The notes: generated by a model not told the origin, from the letters alone. Positions 16,321 through 24,037 are shown, counted from the first letter of the stretch. The stretch: DNA of 40,483 nt from Emticicia sp. (GCA_023254245.1 JALQYE010000013.1:1-40483), one strand, 5' to 3'. Translations and numbers: made by a program.

Positions 16321-17763
16321 ATGAAAGTAATTTTATTCATTCTTTTACAGATTTCTAACCCACTCGAACGTCTACAAAAACTGATTGATAGTGTGCAGAA
16401 TGACACCGAAATCAGAAGTGGAGTAGTGGCCGCATCTATTCGTTCGACGCAAACGGGTGAATATAAATTGCAATATAATGCTCATAAATCGGTTAATTCT
16501 GCTTCAGTATTGAAGTTAGTTTCAACGGCGTCTGCGTTAGCTGTTCTTGGTTCAAATTATCGGTTTCAAACTTTTTTGGAGTATGATGGAGCAATCGTAG
16601 ATAGTATTTTGCAAGGAAATATTTACATTAGAGGTACTGGCGACCCTTCTTTGGGTTCGGCTCGAATCGGAACAAGTGTAGAGGAAATATCGAGGTTTTT
16701 TGCACAGAAAATTAAAGCATACGGCATCAAAAAAATTGATGGTTATATTTTGGGTGATGGTTCGATTTTTTCGGATAATACTTTGGCTGATTCTTGGATT
16801 TGGGGTGATATTGGCAACTACTATGGAGCAGGAATTAACGGCCTAAACATCAATGAAAATCTCTACTCAATGTATTTCAGACAGAGCAAACGAGTAGGGG
16901 ATTTTGCCCCGATAACGAAAATAGTTCCCGAGATTCCAAATATTAAAAATATCAATAAGGTAACCGTGGGAGAGCGAGGCTCGGGGGATAATGTATTGAT
17001 TTACAGTACTCCTTTTAGTTCGACGGTACTTTCAGAAGGGACTATTCCTGCGGGCGACAATGAGTTTTCAGTAAAAGGGTCTATTCCTGACCCACCAACT
17101 TTCTTTGCCTTTCAGGTTCAGAAAAATTTTAGTGTACAGGGTGGCATAATCGAAAAACCAACGCTTTCGTTTCAGCAATACAAAACATCCGAAGGTTATT
17201 ACCCAAAACAACGCAATCTTATTTTTACGTATGATTCACCGCCTTTATCGAGTTTGGTTAAAGATTGTAATTATCATAGTATTAATCTCTATGCCGATGC
17301 TTTCTTGAAATCTGTTGGCTATAATTTATCAAAAGATGGAAGTTTTGATTCTGCCGTGAAAAGCCAAAAACAATTATGGTCGCAGAAAGGAGTTGATTTA
17401 CAAGGTTTTATGATTCGTGATGGAAGTGGACTTTCGCCTTCGGGAGTACTAACGGCTAATAACTTAACCGATATTTTATACACGATGAAAACCGATGCCA
17501 CATTCCCTGAATATTACGCGTCTATTCCAATTGTGGGCATCAACGGAACGGTTCAGAATTTAGCTAAAGGCTCAAAAGCCGCTGGAAATGTAAGAGCAAA
17601 AAGTGGTTCAATCAGTAATACAAGAGCATTTTCGGGCTATTTTACAGCCAATAATGGCGAAATGATGTCATTTACCTATATAGTAAATCGTTATGCCGAT
17701 GGTGCTGACCGAAAAGTAAGACGTTATTTGGAAGAAATGATAAAACTAATGGTAGAAATTTGA
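16321..17763 (+). CDS. dacB: D-alanyl-D-alanine carboxypeptidase/endopeptidase (PBP4, peptidase S13)
   Basis: 480 residues. A short hydrophobic N-terminus (MKVILFILLQI) could be a signal. The three active-site motifs of serine penicillin-binding proteins are present: Ser62-Val-Leu-Lys65 within NSASVLKLVST, the SxN motif in HSINLYADAF, and KSG in RAKSGSISNTRAFSGYF. The large insertion between SxxK and SxN (IDGYILGDGSIF, WIWGDIGNYYGAG and so on) is typical of the S13 family. It trims or cleaves peptidoglycan cross-links in the periplasm. The family tag DacB is given on motifs and length. The next gene starts 41 bases downstream. Confidence 0.93.
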   Translation: MKVILFILLQISNPLERLQKLIDSVQNDTEIRSGVVAASIRSTQTGEYKLQYNAHKSVNSASVLKLVSTASALAVLGSNYRFQTFLEYDGAIVDSILQGNIYIRGTGDPSLGSARIGTSVEEISRFFAQKIKAYGIKKIDGYILGDGSIFSDNTLADSWIWGDIGNYYGAGINGLNINENLYSMYFRQSKRVGDFAPITKIVPEIPNIKNINKVTVGERGSGDNVLIYSTPFSSTVLSEGTIPAGDNEFSVKGSIPDPPTFFAFQVQKNFSVQGGIIEKPTLSFQQYKTSEGYYPKQRNLIFTYDSPPLSSLVKDCNYHSINLYADAFLKSVGYNLSKDGSFDSAVKSQKQLWSQKGVDLQGFMIRDGSGLSPSGVLTANNLTDILYTMKTDATFPEYYASIPIVGINGTVQNLAKGSKAAGNVRAKSGSISNTRAFSGYFTANNGEMMSFTYIVNRYADGADRKVRRYLEEMIKLMVEI

Positions 17764-17804
17764 TAACCTATTGATATATTTTAACTCTTAGCCAACCTAA
17801 AATT

Positions 17805-18599
17805 ATGCCCTTTATTCAACTCAAAAATGCTAATTATTATTACGAAGAGCAAGGTTCGGGAGAAGAAACCATCGTTTTTTCGCACGGACTTCTGTGGAGC
17901 GGCCATATGTTTCATAAACAGGTAGCTTATTTTAAAGACCGATATCGAGTGATAACTTACGACCATCGTGGGCAAGGGAAAACCGAAATCACAGCCGAGG
18001 GCTATGATATGGATACACTCTATGAAGATGCCGTAGAATTAATTGAGAAGCTCGTGGGTAAACCTGTGATTTTTGCTGGGCTATCAATGGGCGGCTTTGT
18101 TGGTATGCGTTTGGCTGCTCGCCGACCAGACCTTATAAAAAAATTGATTCTACTTGAAACAACTGCTGACCCCGAACCGCAAGAAAATGTTGGAAAATAC
18201 AAAACACTTAATGCGATTGTAAAATATATTGGATTTTTTCCTGTAGTTGGTAGTGTGATGAAAATTATGTTTGGTAAGAAATTTTTGAATGACCCTAACA
18301 GGATTGAAGAAAGGAAATATTGGACTCAGCAATTAAAATCAAATAATCGAAAAGGCATCACAAAAGCCGTTGATGGCGTCATTTATAGAAAAGGCATTAC
18401 CGATGAACTCCTCAAAATAACTTGTCCGACATTAATTATGGTCGGAGACCAAGACGTGGCAACTGTACCCGACAAGGCACGAAAGATAAATTCGTTAATA
18501 GCCAACTCAAAACTAATTATATTTGAAGGCGGAGGGCATACTTCATCGGTCGAAGAACCTAAAGTTTACAATACCGAAATCGAAAAGTTTATTCTATGA
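17805..18599 (+). CDS. Alpha/beta hydrolase
   Basis: 264 residues with a complete alpha/beta hydrolase fold: oxyanion region FSHGLLWSG, YDHRGQGKTE, nucleophile elbow GLSMGG with Ser94, a cap region around residues 125-185, the acid in GDQDVATVP, and His245 in GGGHTSSVEEP. No signal peptide. It resembles the 3-oxoadipate enol-lactonase-like group, but the substrate cannot be told and no pathway genes surround it. It follows dacB closely and is probably cotranscribed. A strong terminator starts right after the stop codon. Confidence 0.92.
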   Translation: MPFIQLKNANYYYEEQGSGEETIVFSHGLLWSGHMFHKQVAYFKDRYRVITYDHRGQGKTEITAEGYDMDTLYEDAVELIEKLVGKPVIFAGLSMGGFVGMRLAARRPDLIKKLILLETTADPEPQENVGKYKTLNAIVKYIGFFPVVGSVMKIMFGKKFLNDPNRIEERKYWTQQLKSNNRKGITKAVDGVIYRKGITDELLKITCPTLIMVGDQDVATVPDKARKINSLIANSKLIIFEGGGHTSSVEEPKVYNTEIEKFIL

Positions 18600-18600
18600 T

Positions 18601-18634
18601 TTTTGGAGACGAGGAACAATCCTCGTCTCCAAAA
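18601..18634. terminator. Bidirectional terminator between hydrolase and globin genes
   Basis: Perfect 15-bp arms (TTTTGGAGACGAGGA and its complement) around the tetraloop ACAA, between convergent genes. The stem ends in A/T runs on both sides. Confidence 0.87.
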
Positions 18635-18639
18635 ATAAC

Positions 18640-19017
18640 TTACTGATTATTGATATGATTCATTTTTGCATTCATAATCTGTCCAATTTCGAGAGCTTTG
18701 CTTTTTACAAAGTCTGCTTTTTCGCCCGCAAAAAGTGAGTCGGTTGTGAGAAACCATAGAGCCAACCATTGCTCAAAACGCTCGGTAGTGAGTCGATGTT
18801 TTTCATTGGATTGTAAATGCACCCACATCATGCCGCCATTATAACTACCTGTTTGGAATAGCCAATTCTCCCAAAAGTTTACTACCCTCGTAATATGCAT
18901 TTCCCAATGTTCGGCTGGCATCTCAAAAACGGGAGCAAGGTTTGGCTCATTATGCACTCGTTCGTAGAAATTATTCACCAATAATTCTATATCTGCTCTA
19001 TTCTGTATATCGTCCAT
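18640..19017 (-). CDS. Group III truncated haemoglobin
   Basis: 125 residues, the full length of truncated haemoglobins. Group III hallmarks are FYERVHNEPNLAPVFE near the start and the run MMWVHLQSNEKHRLTTERFEQWLALW, with His74 in the H-R-L-x5-F-x2-W-L pattern as the likely proximal heme ligand; His67 is the alternative. Cytoplasmic heme protein; group III members are linked to O2 binding, NO detoxification or NO/nitrite chemistry. It is about 5 kb from the nos/RIC locus rather than in it. A 25-bp dyad at 19075-19099 and a -7 box at 19062-19069 lie upstream, so its own regulation is likely. Confidence 0.92.
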   Translation of the reverse strand: MDDIQNRADIELLVNNFYERVHNEPNLAPVFEMPAEHWEMHITRVVNFWENWLFQTGSYNGGMMWVHLQSNEKHRLTTERFEQWLALWFLTTDSLFAGEKADFVKSKALEIGQIMNAKMNHINNQ

Positions 19018-19027
19018 AAGTTTCCTT

Positions 19028-19052
19028 GTAGGACAAGTTTCTAACTTGTCGG
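19028..19052 (+). repeat. GTAG-headed REP-like hairpin, copy 1
   Basis: GTAG followed by GACAAGTT-tct-AACTTGTC and then GG. It matches copy 4 (30039-30064) in head, loop and tail, while the stem bases differ but still pair. The tail continues as GTTGTAGCTAC, similar to copy 2. Confidence 0.65.
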
Positions 19053-19061
19053 TTGTAGCTA

Positions 19062-19099
19062 CAAAAGTAATTCCAAATCATAAAAGGTTTATATGATTT
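19062..19099 (-). promoter_or_regulatory. Promoter and operator candidate of the truncated haemoglobin gene
   Basis: A minus-strand -7 box TACTTTTG (exact TAnnTTTG match) lies at 19062-19069. Directly upstream is the dyad AAATCATA-N9-TATGATTT (19075-19099), covering the -33 region. A regulator bound there could block or activate the promoter. Confidence 0.5.
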
Positions 19100-19117
19100 T
19101 GCTCATATTAAAAATAA

Positions 19118-19179
19118 ATGTAAAAATATTTTGATATTATGTAAAGTTTATTTTACATTTGTTGCGTTAAAATTTACAT
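19118..19179. promoter_or_regulatory. Symmetric four-half-site operator over the membrane protein/XRE promoter
   Basis: Half-sites ATGTAAA at 19118-19124 and 19139-19145, then TTTACAT at 19152-19158 and 19173-19179. The two on each side are 21 bp apart (two helical turns), and all four are exactly symmetric about 19148.5. The inner pair spans 20 bp and overlaps the -7 box. The natural candidate ligand is the XRE protein encoded by the second gene. Confidence 0.7.
19130..19161 (+). promoter_or_regulatory. Bacteroidota promoter of the membrane protein/XRE pair
   Basis: TTTG at 19130-19133, a 20-base spacer, and TACATTTG at 19154-19161: a full match to the Bacteroidota consensus. The predicted start is near 19166, giving a leader of about 47 nt. 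Confidence 0.75.
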
Positions 19180-19212
19180 GAAAAAGCTATTATACTAAAA
19201 ACATTTTTAATT

Positions 19213-19677
19213 ATGGAGCCAAGATTCTTATTGCCGTATCGTTTCAAATTTATTGGGTGGATTATTACCATTCCTTCAATTATTTTGGGGTTGTTCGTTA
19301 TGTTCGATAACCTCAGTTTAGACTTTTTTTCTATCAGATTGCCCTTAGATTATATTGTTTATGATGGGGGAATGAATGTAAAGGGAACCATTGATGATGG
19401 CACTGAGTTAAATTTTACGGATGAAATTGCTACTATTGGAAGTATTGTTGGTTTAATTTTTATTGCTTTCTCGAAAGTAAAATTTGAAGATGAGTATGTC
19501 TCAAAAATCAGATTGGAATCGTTGCAATGGGCTATTTATCTTAATTTTGGTCTATTGATAATTGCTACGATTTTTATTCATGGATTAGCATATTACAACG
19601 TGACAGTTTATAATATTTTTACTCCTCTGATAATTTTTATTGTTAGATTCTACTATTTGATTCTGATAAAAAACTGA
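19213..19677 (+). CDS. Small four-segment membrane protein paired with an XRE regulator
   Basis: 154 residues. Likely membrane segments at about 14-31 (GWIITIPSIILGLFVMF), 75-92 (ATIGSIVGLIFIAFSKV), 109-128 (YLNFGLLIIATIFIHGLAYY) and 131-152 (YNIFTPLIIFIVRFYYLILI). A soluble loop at about 40-70 contains DGGMNVKGTIDDGTELNF. No enzymatic motif. It is followed by a short XRE regulator gene, an arrangement seen with small membrane proteins in other Bacteroidota. Its function is unknown; it may be a membrane sensor or the regulated target of its partner. Confidence 0.8.
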   Translation: MEPRFLLPYRFKFIGWIITIPSIILGLFVMFDNLSLDFFSIRLPLDYIVYDGGMNVKGTIDDGTELNFTDEIATIGSIVGLIFIAFSKVKFEDEYVSKIRLESLQWAIYLNFGLLIIATIFIHGLAYYNVTVYNIFTPLIIFIVRFYYLILIKN

Positions 19678-19696
19678 TAATGAACGAATTAATTAA

Positions 19697-19713
19697 GTAA
19701 ACAAAACGTTTAC
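19697..19713. promoter_or_regulatory. Dyad directly before the XRE gene
   Basis: GTAAAC-AAAAC-GTTTAC, a perfect 6-5-6 inverted repeat 11 bases ahead of the XRE start codon. The GTAAA/TTTAC core is shared with the four-half-site operator at 19118-19179, with one extra base between arms. Confidence 0.5.
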
Positions 19714-19724
19714 AACACAGAATT

Positions 19725-19925
19725 ATGAAAAATAGAATCAGAATCGAAAGAGCTATTTTGGATATTACACAAGCCGATTTGGCCGAAAGAATCAACGTCA
19801 GCCGACAAACTATCAATGCCATTGAAAGTAATAAATACGTGCCTTCAACAATATTGGCCTTGAAGATTGCCCGCATTTTTGGAAAGCCAGTGGAAGAAGT
19901 TTTTGAGCTTGAAGAAAACGATTGA
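19725..19925 (+). CDS. XRE-family helix-turn-helix regulator (66 residues)
   Basis: A minimal single-domain Cro/CI-type DNA-binding protein. The helix-turn-helix is ITQADLAERINVSRQTINAI, followed by ESNKYVPSTILALKIARIFG and the final KPVEEVFELEEND. This is the YgzD-like form that often pairs with a small membrane protein. It starts 47 bases after that gene and is likely cotranscribed. Two dyads with GTAAA/TTTAC cores, one over the operon promoter and one directly ahead of this gene, suggest it controls its own expression; the binding is inferred, not shown. Confidence 0.92.
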   Translation: MKNRIRIERAILDITQADLAERINVSRQTINAIESNKYVPSTILALKIARIFGKPVEEVFELEEND

Positions 19926-19951
19926 CGCACAATGTTCGTTATAGATATGCA

Positions 19952-19979
19952 GCAATTCCGAAAAATAATTTTGAATTGC
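19952..19979. terminator. Hairpin after the XRE gene with the recurrent GCAATTC core
   Basis: GCAATTC (19952-19958) pairs with GAATTGC (19973-19979), with an inner AAAA/TTTT stem. It sits 27 bases after the XRE stop and just ahead of the next promoter. Its core equals that of the terminators at 5253 and 13575, but it lacks a long U tract, so it is a weaker terminator candidate. Confidence 0.5.
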
Positions 19980-19999
19980 GGCATATTTCCTTAAATTTG
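19970..19999 (+). promoter_or_regulatory. Promoter of the GWxTD lipoprotein gene
   Basis: TTTG at 19970-19973, 18-base spacer, TAAATTTG at 19992-19999: a full Bacteroidota consensus. The predicted start near 20003 leaves a leader of about 20 nt. Confidence 0.7.
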
Positions 20000-20022
20000 A
20001 ATCTTTAAGAAACAAAACATTG

Positions 20023-21306
20023 ATGAAAAAAGCAATTATTTACAGCTTTTTGGTAGTATTGGCTGCTTGTACAACAAATAAGAAAATTCAGAAAGCCCAG
20101 AAGGAGATAAATAAAACCGTAGCAGTGAAACCTGCATCTATACCAGTTGCGAAGCCAATGGTGGTAGCAATAAAAAGTAGGTATTTATTAAAGGATTCGG
20201 CAGCTGTTAGAATCTTCATGGAGCTTGATATTGAAAATCTAAAGAAAGACCAAGTTGCACAACAACTCAATGATAATTTTAGGTTTAATTGGCTATTGCA
20301 ACCCGACTATGGTGTGCGTGAAAGAATTGGCTCTGGAAGAATCGAAATTACTGACCAGAATATTATCCAAAAAGAAGATAAAGTCTTGTTAGATTTTGAA
20401 ATTCCAAGACCTAAAAATTTAGCAAAAGGGCTTTTATTAACCGAAGTTTTTCAGTTAGAGGATAGTAAAAAATCAAACAACGATTTAGTGATTGATTTTA
20501 ATGGTAATCGCATTAACGACCGTTTTGGAGTATATGTAGGAAGCCTAACAATTCCTGTTTTTAGAAATTATATTAATAAAAATGATTCGTTTCAGCTGAA
20601 AAGTGTAATGAGTCACCCTCGTGAATTATTTTTGATTCGTTATAAAAATGATTTCTCGGCTGCTCAGTCGCCAATGGCAACGTCTATTCGTCCGAGTATT
20701 GCAAGCTTAACAATCGAAGAAACATTAAAAGTGCAAACCAATACTTTTATAAAACTTAATCAAGAGGGGCTTTATCAAGTAGTTGAAGATACCAATTCAA
20801 CCAGTAATGGTTTTGGATTTATGCTTGTCGATGACCGTTATCCACGTCTGACTCGTCCAGAAAATTTGGTAAAACCCTTGATTTACATGACCACCAGCCA
20901 AGAGTTAAGAGCCATCAACGATAATCCAAATTCTAAACAGGCATTAGACAAGTTTTTCTTGGCAATAACCAGTGGTAATCAGATGGTTTCCAAGAAAATT
21001 ATCAAGAATTATTATCATCGAATTGAAGAGGCCAACCGTCTTTTTACTTCCTATAAAGAAGGCTGGAAAACCGATAAAGGAATGGTTTATACGGTCTTGG
21101 GCCCACCCAATAAAGTTCAACGCAGCCGTGACCGTGAGGTTTGGGTGTATTCGCAAAATCAGAATTTTTCAGAAATTATATTTACATTTAATAGAAAACC
21201 AAACCAATTTACGGAAAATTATTATGAACTGGTTCGTTATCCCGAATATCAGGCATATTGGTTTCCGTTTGTAGAAGCATGGAGAACAGGAAACGTAGTG
21301 GATTAG
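20023..21306 (+). CDS. GWxTD domain lipoprotein
   Basis: 427 residues from the ATG at 20023. The lipoprotein signal ends in VLAAC (Cys16). The C-terminal GWxTD domain starts at about residue 347 (GWKTDKGMVYTVLGPPNKV, then REVWVYSQ and a Pro/Tyr/Trp-rich end), as in the family named after this motif. The middle region is predicted to be beta-rich and has no catalytic motif. The function of these proteins is not established; they are widespread in Bacteroidota. rlmB begins inside the last 28 bases, so the two are translationally linked. Confidence 0.9.
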   Translation: MKKAIIYSFLVVLAACTTNKKIQKAQKEINKTVAVKPASIPVAKPMVVAIKSRYLLKDSAAVRIFMELDIENLKKDQVAQQLNDNFRFNWLLQPDYGVRERIGSGRIEITDQNIIQKEDKVLLDFEIPRPKNLAKGLLLTEVFQLEDSKKSNNDLVIDFNGNRINDRFGVYVGSLTIPVFRNYINKNDSFQLKSVMSHPRELFLIRYKNDFSAAQSPMATSIRPSIASLTIEETLKVQTNTFIKLNQEGLYQVVEDTNSTSNGFGFMLVDDRYPRLTRPENLVKPLIYMTTSQELRAINDNPNSKQALDKFFLAITSGNQMVSKKIIKNYYHRIEEANRLFTSYKEGWKTDKGMVYTVLGPPNKVQRSRDREVWVYSQNQNFSEIIFTFNRKPNQFTENYYELVRYPEYQAYWFPFVEAWRTGNVVD

Positions 21307-22136
21307 GCCGCAGTTCAGAAGGCGGTTATCGTAAGCCCGAAGGCGATAATAAAACTGGATTTAAGAAAAAATATTTTGCAAAACCAACACCAGCTGGCTT
21401 TGAGAAACCCTCGAAGCCAGATATTGTTTTTGGCGTTCAGTCAGTTCTGGAAACGCTAAAAAGTACAAAAGAAATTGAGAAAATATTACTTCAACGTGAT
21501 TTTGGTCACGCCGAAGTAGAAAAACTGGCCCGTGAACGTGAGATTCCTGTACAGAGAGTACCTCTTGAAAAATTGAATCGTGTAACGATGAAAGTACATC
21601 AAGGCGTTATTGCGTTTGTTTCGGCTGTAAATTATGCTAAAACCTCAAATGTAGTAGCTGATACTTTTGAGAAAGGCGAAACTCCACTTTTATTGATTTT
21701 AGACCGTGTGACGGATGTGCGTAATTTCGGAGCGATTGCACGTACGGCGGAGTGTGCAGGGGTGAATGCAATAGTTGTACCTGCTCGTGGAGCTGCTCAA
21801 ATCAATGCTGATGCCATGAAAACTTCAGTGGGAGCATTGAATCACTTGCCAGTTTGTCGTGAAAACAGTTTATCTCAAATTGTGAGTGAGTTACAACAAT
21901 CAGGTATTCAAGTAGTAGCTTGTACAGAAAAAGCCACCACAGAATTGTATGAAGTAGATTTTTCAGTACCAACGGCCATTTTAATGGGTTCGGAAGAAGA
22001 TGGTATTTCAGATAATCTGCTCGAACAAGCCGATTATGCAACAAAGATTCCGATGGCGGGTAAAATTGGGTCGTTGAATGTATCGGTAGCAACGGCAATT
22101 ATTTTGTATGAGGCAGTTCGACAAAGACAGAAGTAA
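21279..22136 (+). CDS. rlmB: TrmH/SpoU-family rRNA 2'-O-methyltransferase (RlmB-like)
   Basis: 285 residues from the ATG at 21279. Start overlaps the GWxTD gene; an in-frame TTG at 21258 is possible but less likely. A basic N-terminal tail of about 45 residues precedes the L30e-like substrate-binding domain (DIVFGVQSVLETL). The SPOUT domain follows with its three motifs: RVTDVRNFGAIARTAE, ILMGSEEDGIS and GSLNVSVATAIILYEA. By similarity it methylates the 2'-OH of a guanosine in 23S rRNA (G2251 in E. coli) using S-adenosylmethionine. The exact target base is inferred from the family. Confidence 0.92.
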   Translation: MENRKRSGLGRSSEGGYRKPEGDNKTGFKKKYFAKPTPAGFEKPSKPDIVFGVQSVLETLKSTKEIEKILLQRDFGHAEVEKLAREREIPVQRVPLEKLNRVTMKVHQGVIAFVSAVNYAKTSNVVADTFEKGETPLLLILDRVTDVRNFGAIARTAECAGVNAIVVPARGAAQINADAMKTSVGALNHLPVCRENSLSQIVSELQQSGIQVVACTEKATTELYEVDFSVPTAILMGSEEDGISDNLLEQADYATKIPMAGKIGSLNVSVATAIILYEAVRQRQK

Positions 22137-22158
22137 TAACGAAATAAAAGTAGCCTAA

Positions 22159-22198
22159 ACAAAGAAGCCTTTGATAAACATATCAAAGGCTTCTTTGT
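22159..22198. terminator. Terminator between rlmB and aroK
   Basis: Perfect 18-bp arms (ACAAAGAAGCCTTTGATA and its complement) around a 4-nt loop, 22 bases beyond the rlmB stop. It lies between convergent genes and so probably serves both, although no long U tract follows. Confidence 0.8.
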
Positions 22199-22217
22199 GC
22201 TTGATAAGCGAACCACA

Positions 22218-22245
22218 GTAGCAACGGCGAATCGTTTCGCCCTAC
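22218..22245 (-). repeat. GTAG-headed REP-like hairpin, copy 2
   Basis: On the minus strand: GTAG, then GGCGAA-acga-TTCGCC, then GTTGCTAC. Head and tail resemble copy 1 at 19028. It lies between the rlmB terminator and the aroK stop. Confidence 0.55.
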
Positions 22246-22246
22246 T

Positions 22247-22768
22247 TTATTTTTTTCTTGAAAATTCAGCATCAATTATCCAAAGAATACTATCGGGGTC
22301 GGTGTCGCCTTCAACCGTAATATCCGCTTTTTGATAAATCGGTAAACGTTCATTATATTTCTCAGATATAGTTTCCAAGAGTGATTTGCTTTCTAAATCA
22401 AACAACGGACGCTCGTTTTTCTTCGATACCTTCATTCGTTCAACCAACATGGCGGGTTTTACATCTAAGAAAATACTAATTCCATTCTCTTTGATGTATG
22501 CAAGGCCATCATGATAACATGGTGTGCCACCACCCGTTGCCACTACCATTTTACTATCTTTCTGAATTTTATGTAGTTGTTGGTTTTCTACTTTTCTGAA
22601 ATATTCTTCGCCGTTTAGGCTAAATATCTCTGCTATTTTCTTGCCCTCTGCAATTTCAATTCTAAGGTCTAAATCAATAAATTCATAACCAAGACTCTTC
22701 GCAATTTGTCGGCCAAGTGTACTTTTACCCGACGAAGGCATTCCTATTAAAAAAATATTCGTGGTCAT
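22247..22768 (-). CDS. aroK: Shikimate kinase
   Basis: 173 residues, the normal length. P-loop GMPSSGKSTLG at about 8-18, shikimate-binding DLDLRIE and the FRKVE segment, then ATGGGTPCY, and the lid Arg region KKNERPLF. It phosphorylates shikimate with ATP on the way to chorismate and aromatic amino acids. Cytoplasmic. The gene starts 21 bases after the stop of the BT_3928-like gene on the same strand, so cotranscription is possible. Confidence 0.95.
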   Translation of the reverse strand: MTTNIFLIGMPSSGKSTLGRQIAKSLGYEFIDLDLRIEIAEGKKIAEIFSLNGEEYFRKVENQQLHKIQKDSKMVVATGGGTPCYHDGLAYIKENGISIFLDVKPAMLVERMKVSKKNERPLFDLESKSLLETISEKYNERLPIYQKADITVEGDTDPDSILWIIDAEFSRKK

Positions 22769-22789
22769 TCTCAGATTTTTGCTTCTATC

Positions 22790-23899
22790 TTATTTTAATT
22801 TTTCGGCTAAACTTTCTACTTTCGGGATACTATGATTTCCCCATTTTCCTTTCACTACACCATTTTGTAACAAAATCACACACGGATTTGTTCGTGCCAT
22901 TGTTTTTAAAACCGTAGCATCGGCCGAGAAATAAGGCGTTGTGATGGTGTTTGTTGCACTAAACTTCTCATAATCAGTTTGCATAACCGAGGTTAAAATC
23001 ATAGGAGTAATTCCCTTTGTTTCGGCATCTTTTATCAATGATTTTACCTCAGATATTTGCTCGCTATCAACATTTTTGACGTCTTTAATAATCACCAATA
23101 ATTTTTTTCCTGCAAAGGTCGAATCTGTATAATTATTTCCTTGTTGGTCCGAAATCGAATAATCCGTTATTTTTGGTCTTAATTTATCTTCATTCAAAGT
23201 AACCATCGAAACGTATTTGTAGGTAAGGGTATCCATCAAAAACTCTTTGGCAATAATAGTTTCATTGGTTTTTTTATTCAAAAACGTAAACTCCATGATT
23301 GGCTTCACACCCGTAGGCTTCATTTGCTCTGGAATACTCTTGCCAATGGCATAAGGCAAGAAATCAATCGGAGGAAGATAACGAATGGCATAAATACCGA
23401 TTCCAAATGAAATTGCGGTTACAATGGCCATCACTATGTTTTGATTTGATTCGGTATATTTATTTCTAAACACAAAAATTACCAAAATCAAGACCGTCAA
23501 GAAAATATCTTTGTTGAATGATGTCCAAGGTTTGAGTTTTAAGAAATCACCGAAACATCCACAGTCGGTCACTTTATTAAAATAAGCCGAATAAAAAGTC
23601 AGAAAAGTAAAGAAAACGATGATAATCAGCAACAACCACGACGTGATTTTCATGCGGTAGGATAGGAGTGTTGCCACACCCAAAATCACTTCTAAGGCAC
23701 AAAAAATCAATGATAACGCCAAGGAATTATGGGCAAAAAACATAAATAAACCTTGTAAAGAAGGTAAATCTTGGGCAAAAACCTCGAAATATTCTTCGAG
23801 TTTGATACCCGTTCCCACAGGGTCAACAACTTTTACGAAGCCCGAAAAAGTAAAAATTACACCAACAATGATGCGGGCAATTTGTGAAAATAGTTTCAT
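22790..23899 (-). CDS. BT_3928-type DoxX/MauE membrane protein with C-terminal thioredoxin-like domain
   Basis: 369 residues. The N-terminal half has a DoxX/MauE-type membrane domain (RIIVGVIFTFSGFVKVVDP, then three further segments up to about residue 118), including DCGCFGD, the short CxC-containing signature of MauE-like proteins. One more membrane segment near 155-172 follows. The C-terminal part (about 200-369) looks like a periplasmic thioredoxin fold (KLLVIIKDV, NPCVILLQNGVVKGKWGNHS) but shows only single cysteines and no CxxC, so it may not be an active disulfide reductase. Family members occur next to DUF1599 genes across the Bacteroidota. Function not established. Confidence 0.85.
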   Translation of the reverse strand: MKLFSQIARIIVGVIFTFSGFVKVVDPVGTGIKLEEYFEVFAQDLPSLQGLFMFFAHNSLALSLIFCALEVILGVATLLSYRMKITSWLLLIIIVFFTFLTFYSAYFNKVTDCGCFGDFLKLKPWTSFNKDIFLTVLILVIFVFRNKYTESNQNIVMAIVTAISFGIGIYAIRYLPPIDFLPYAIGKSIPEQMKPTGVKPIMEFTFLNKKTNETIIAKEFLMDTLTYKYVSMVTLNEDKLRPKITDYSISDQQGNNYTDSTFAGKKLLVIIKDVKNVDSEQISEVKSLIKDAETKGITPMILTSVMQTDYEKFSATNTITTPYFSADATVLKTMARTNPCVILLQNGVVKGKWGNHSIPKVESLAEKLK

Positions 23900-23945
23900 A
23901 TAAATTCAATAAGTGAATGATAGAATTAGTGAATGAGTGAATGAA
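23900..23945 (-). repeat. ATTCACTC-type leader repeat before the BT_3928-like gene
   Basis: On the minus strand this runs from TTCATTCACTCATTCACT to the start codon. The first 30 bases differ at only three positions from the leader of purN at 34654-34697, and both end in ATTGAATT shortly before ATG. Confidence 0.6.
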
Positions 23946-24037
23946 CGTTTTTTTCAAAGTTAAACCTCAATTTTAATACAATTAGTTAATGTCTTGTTAA
24001 ACCAGTAACCAATAACAAGGTTTCTGATATCTAAAAA

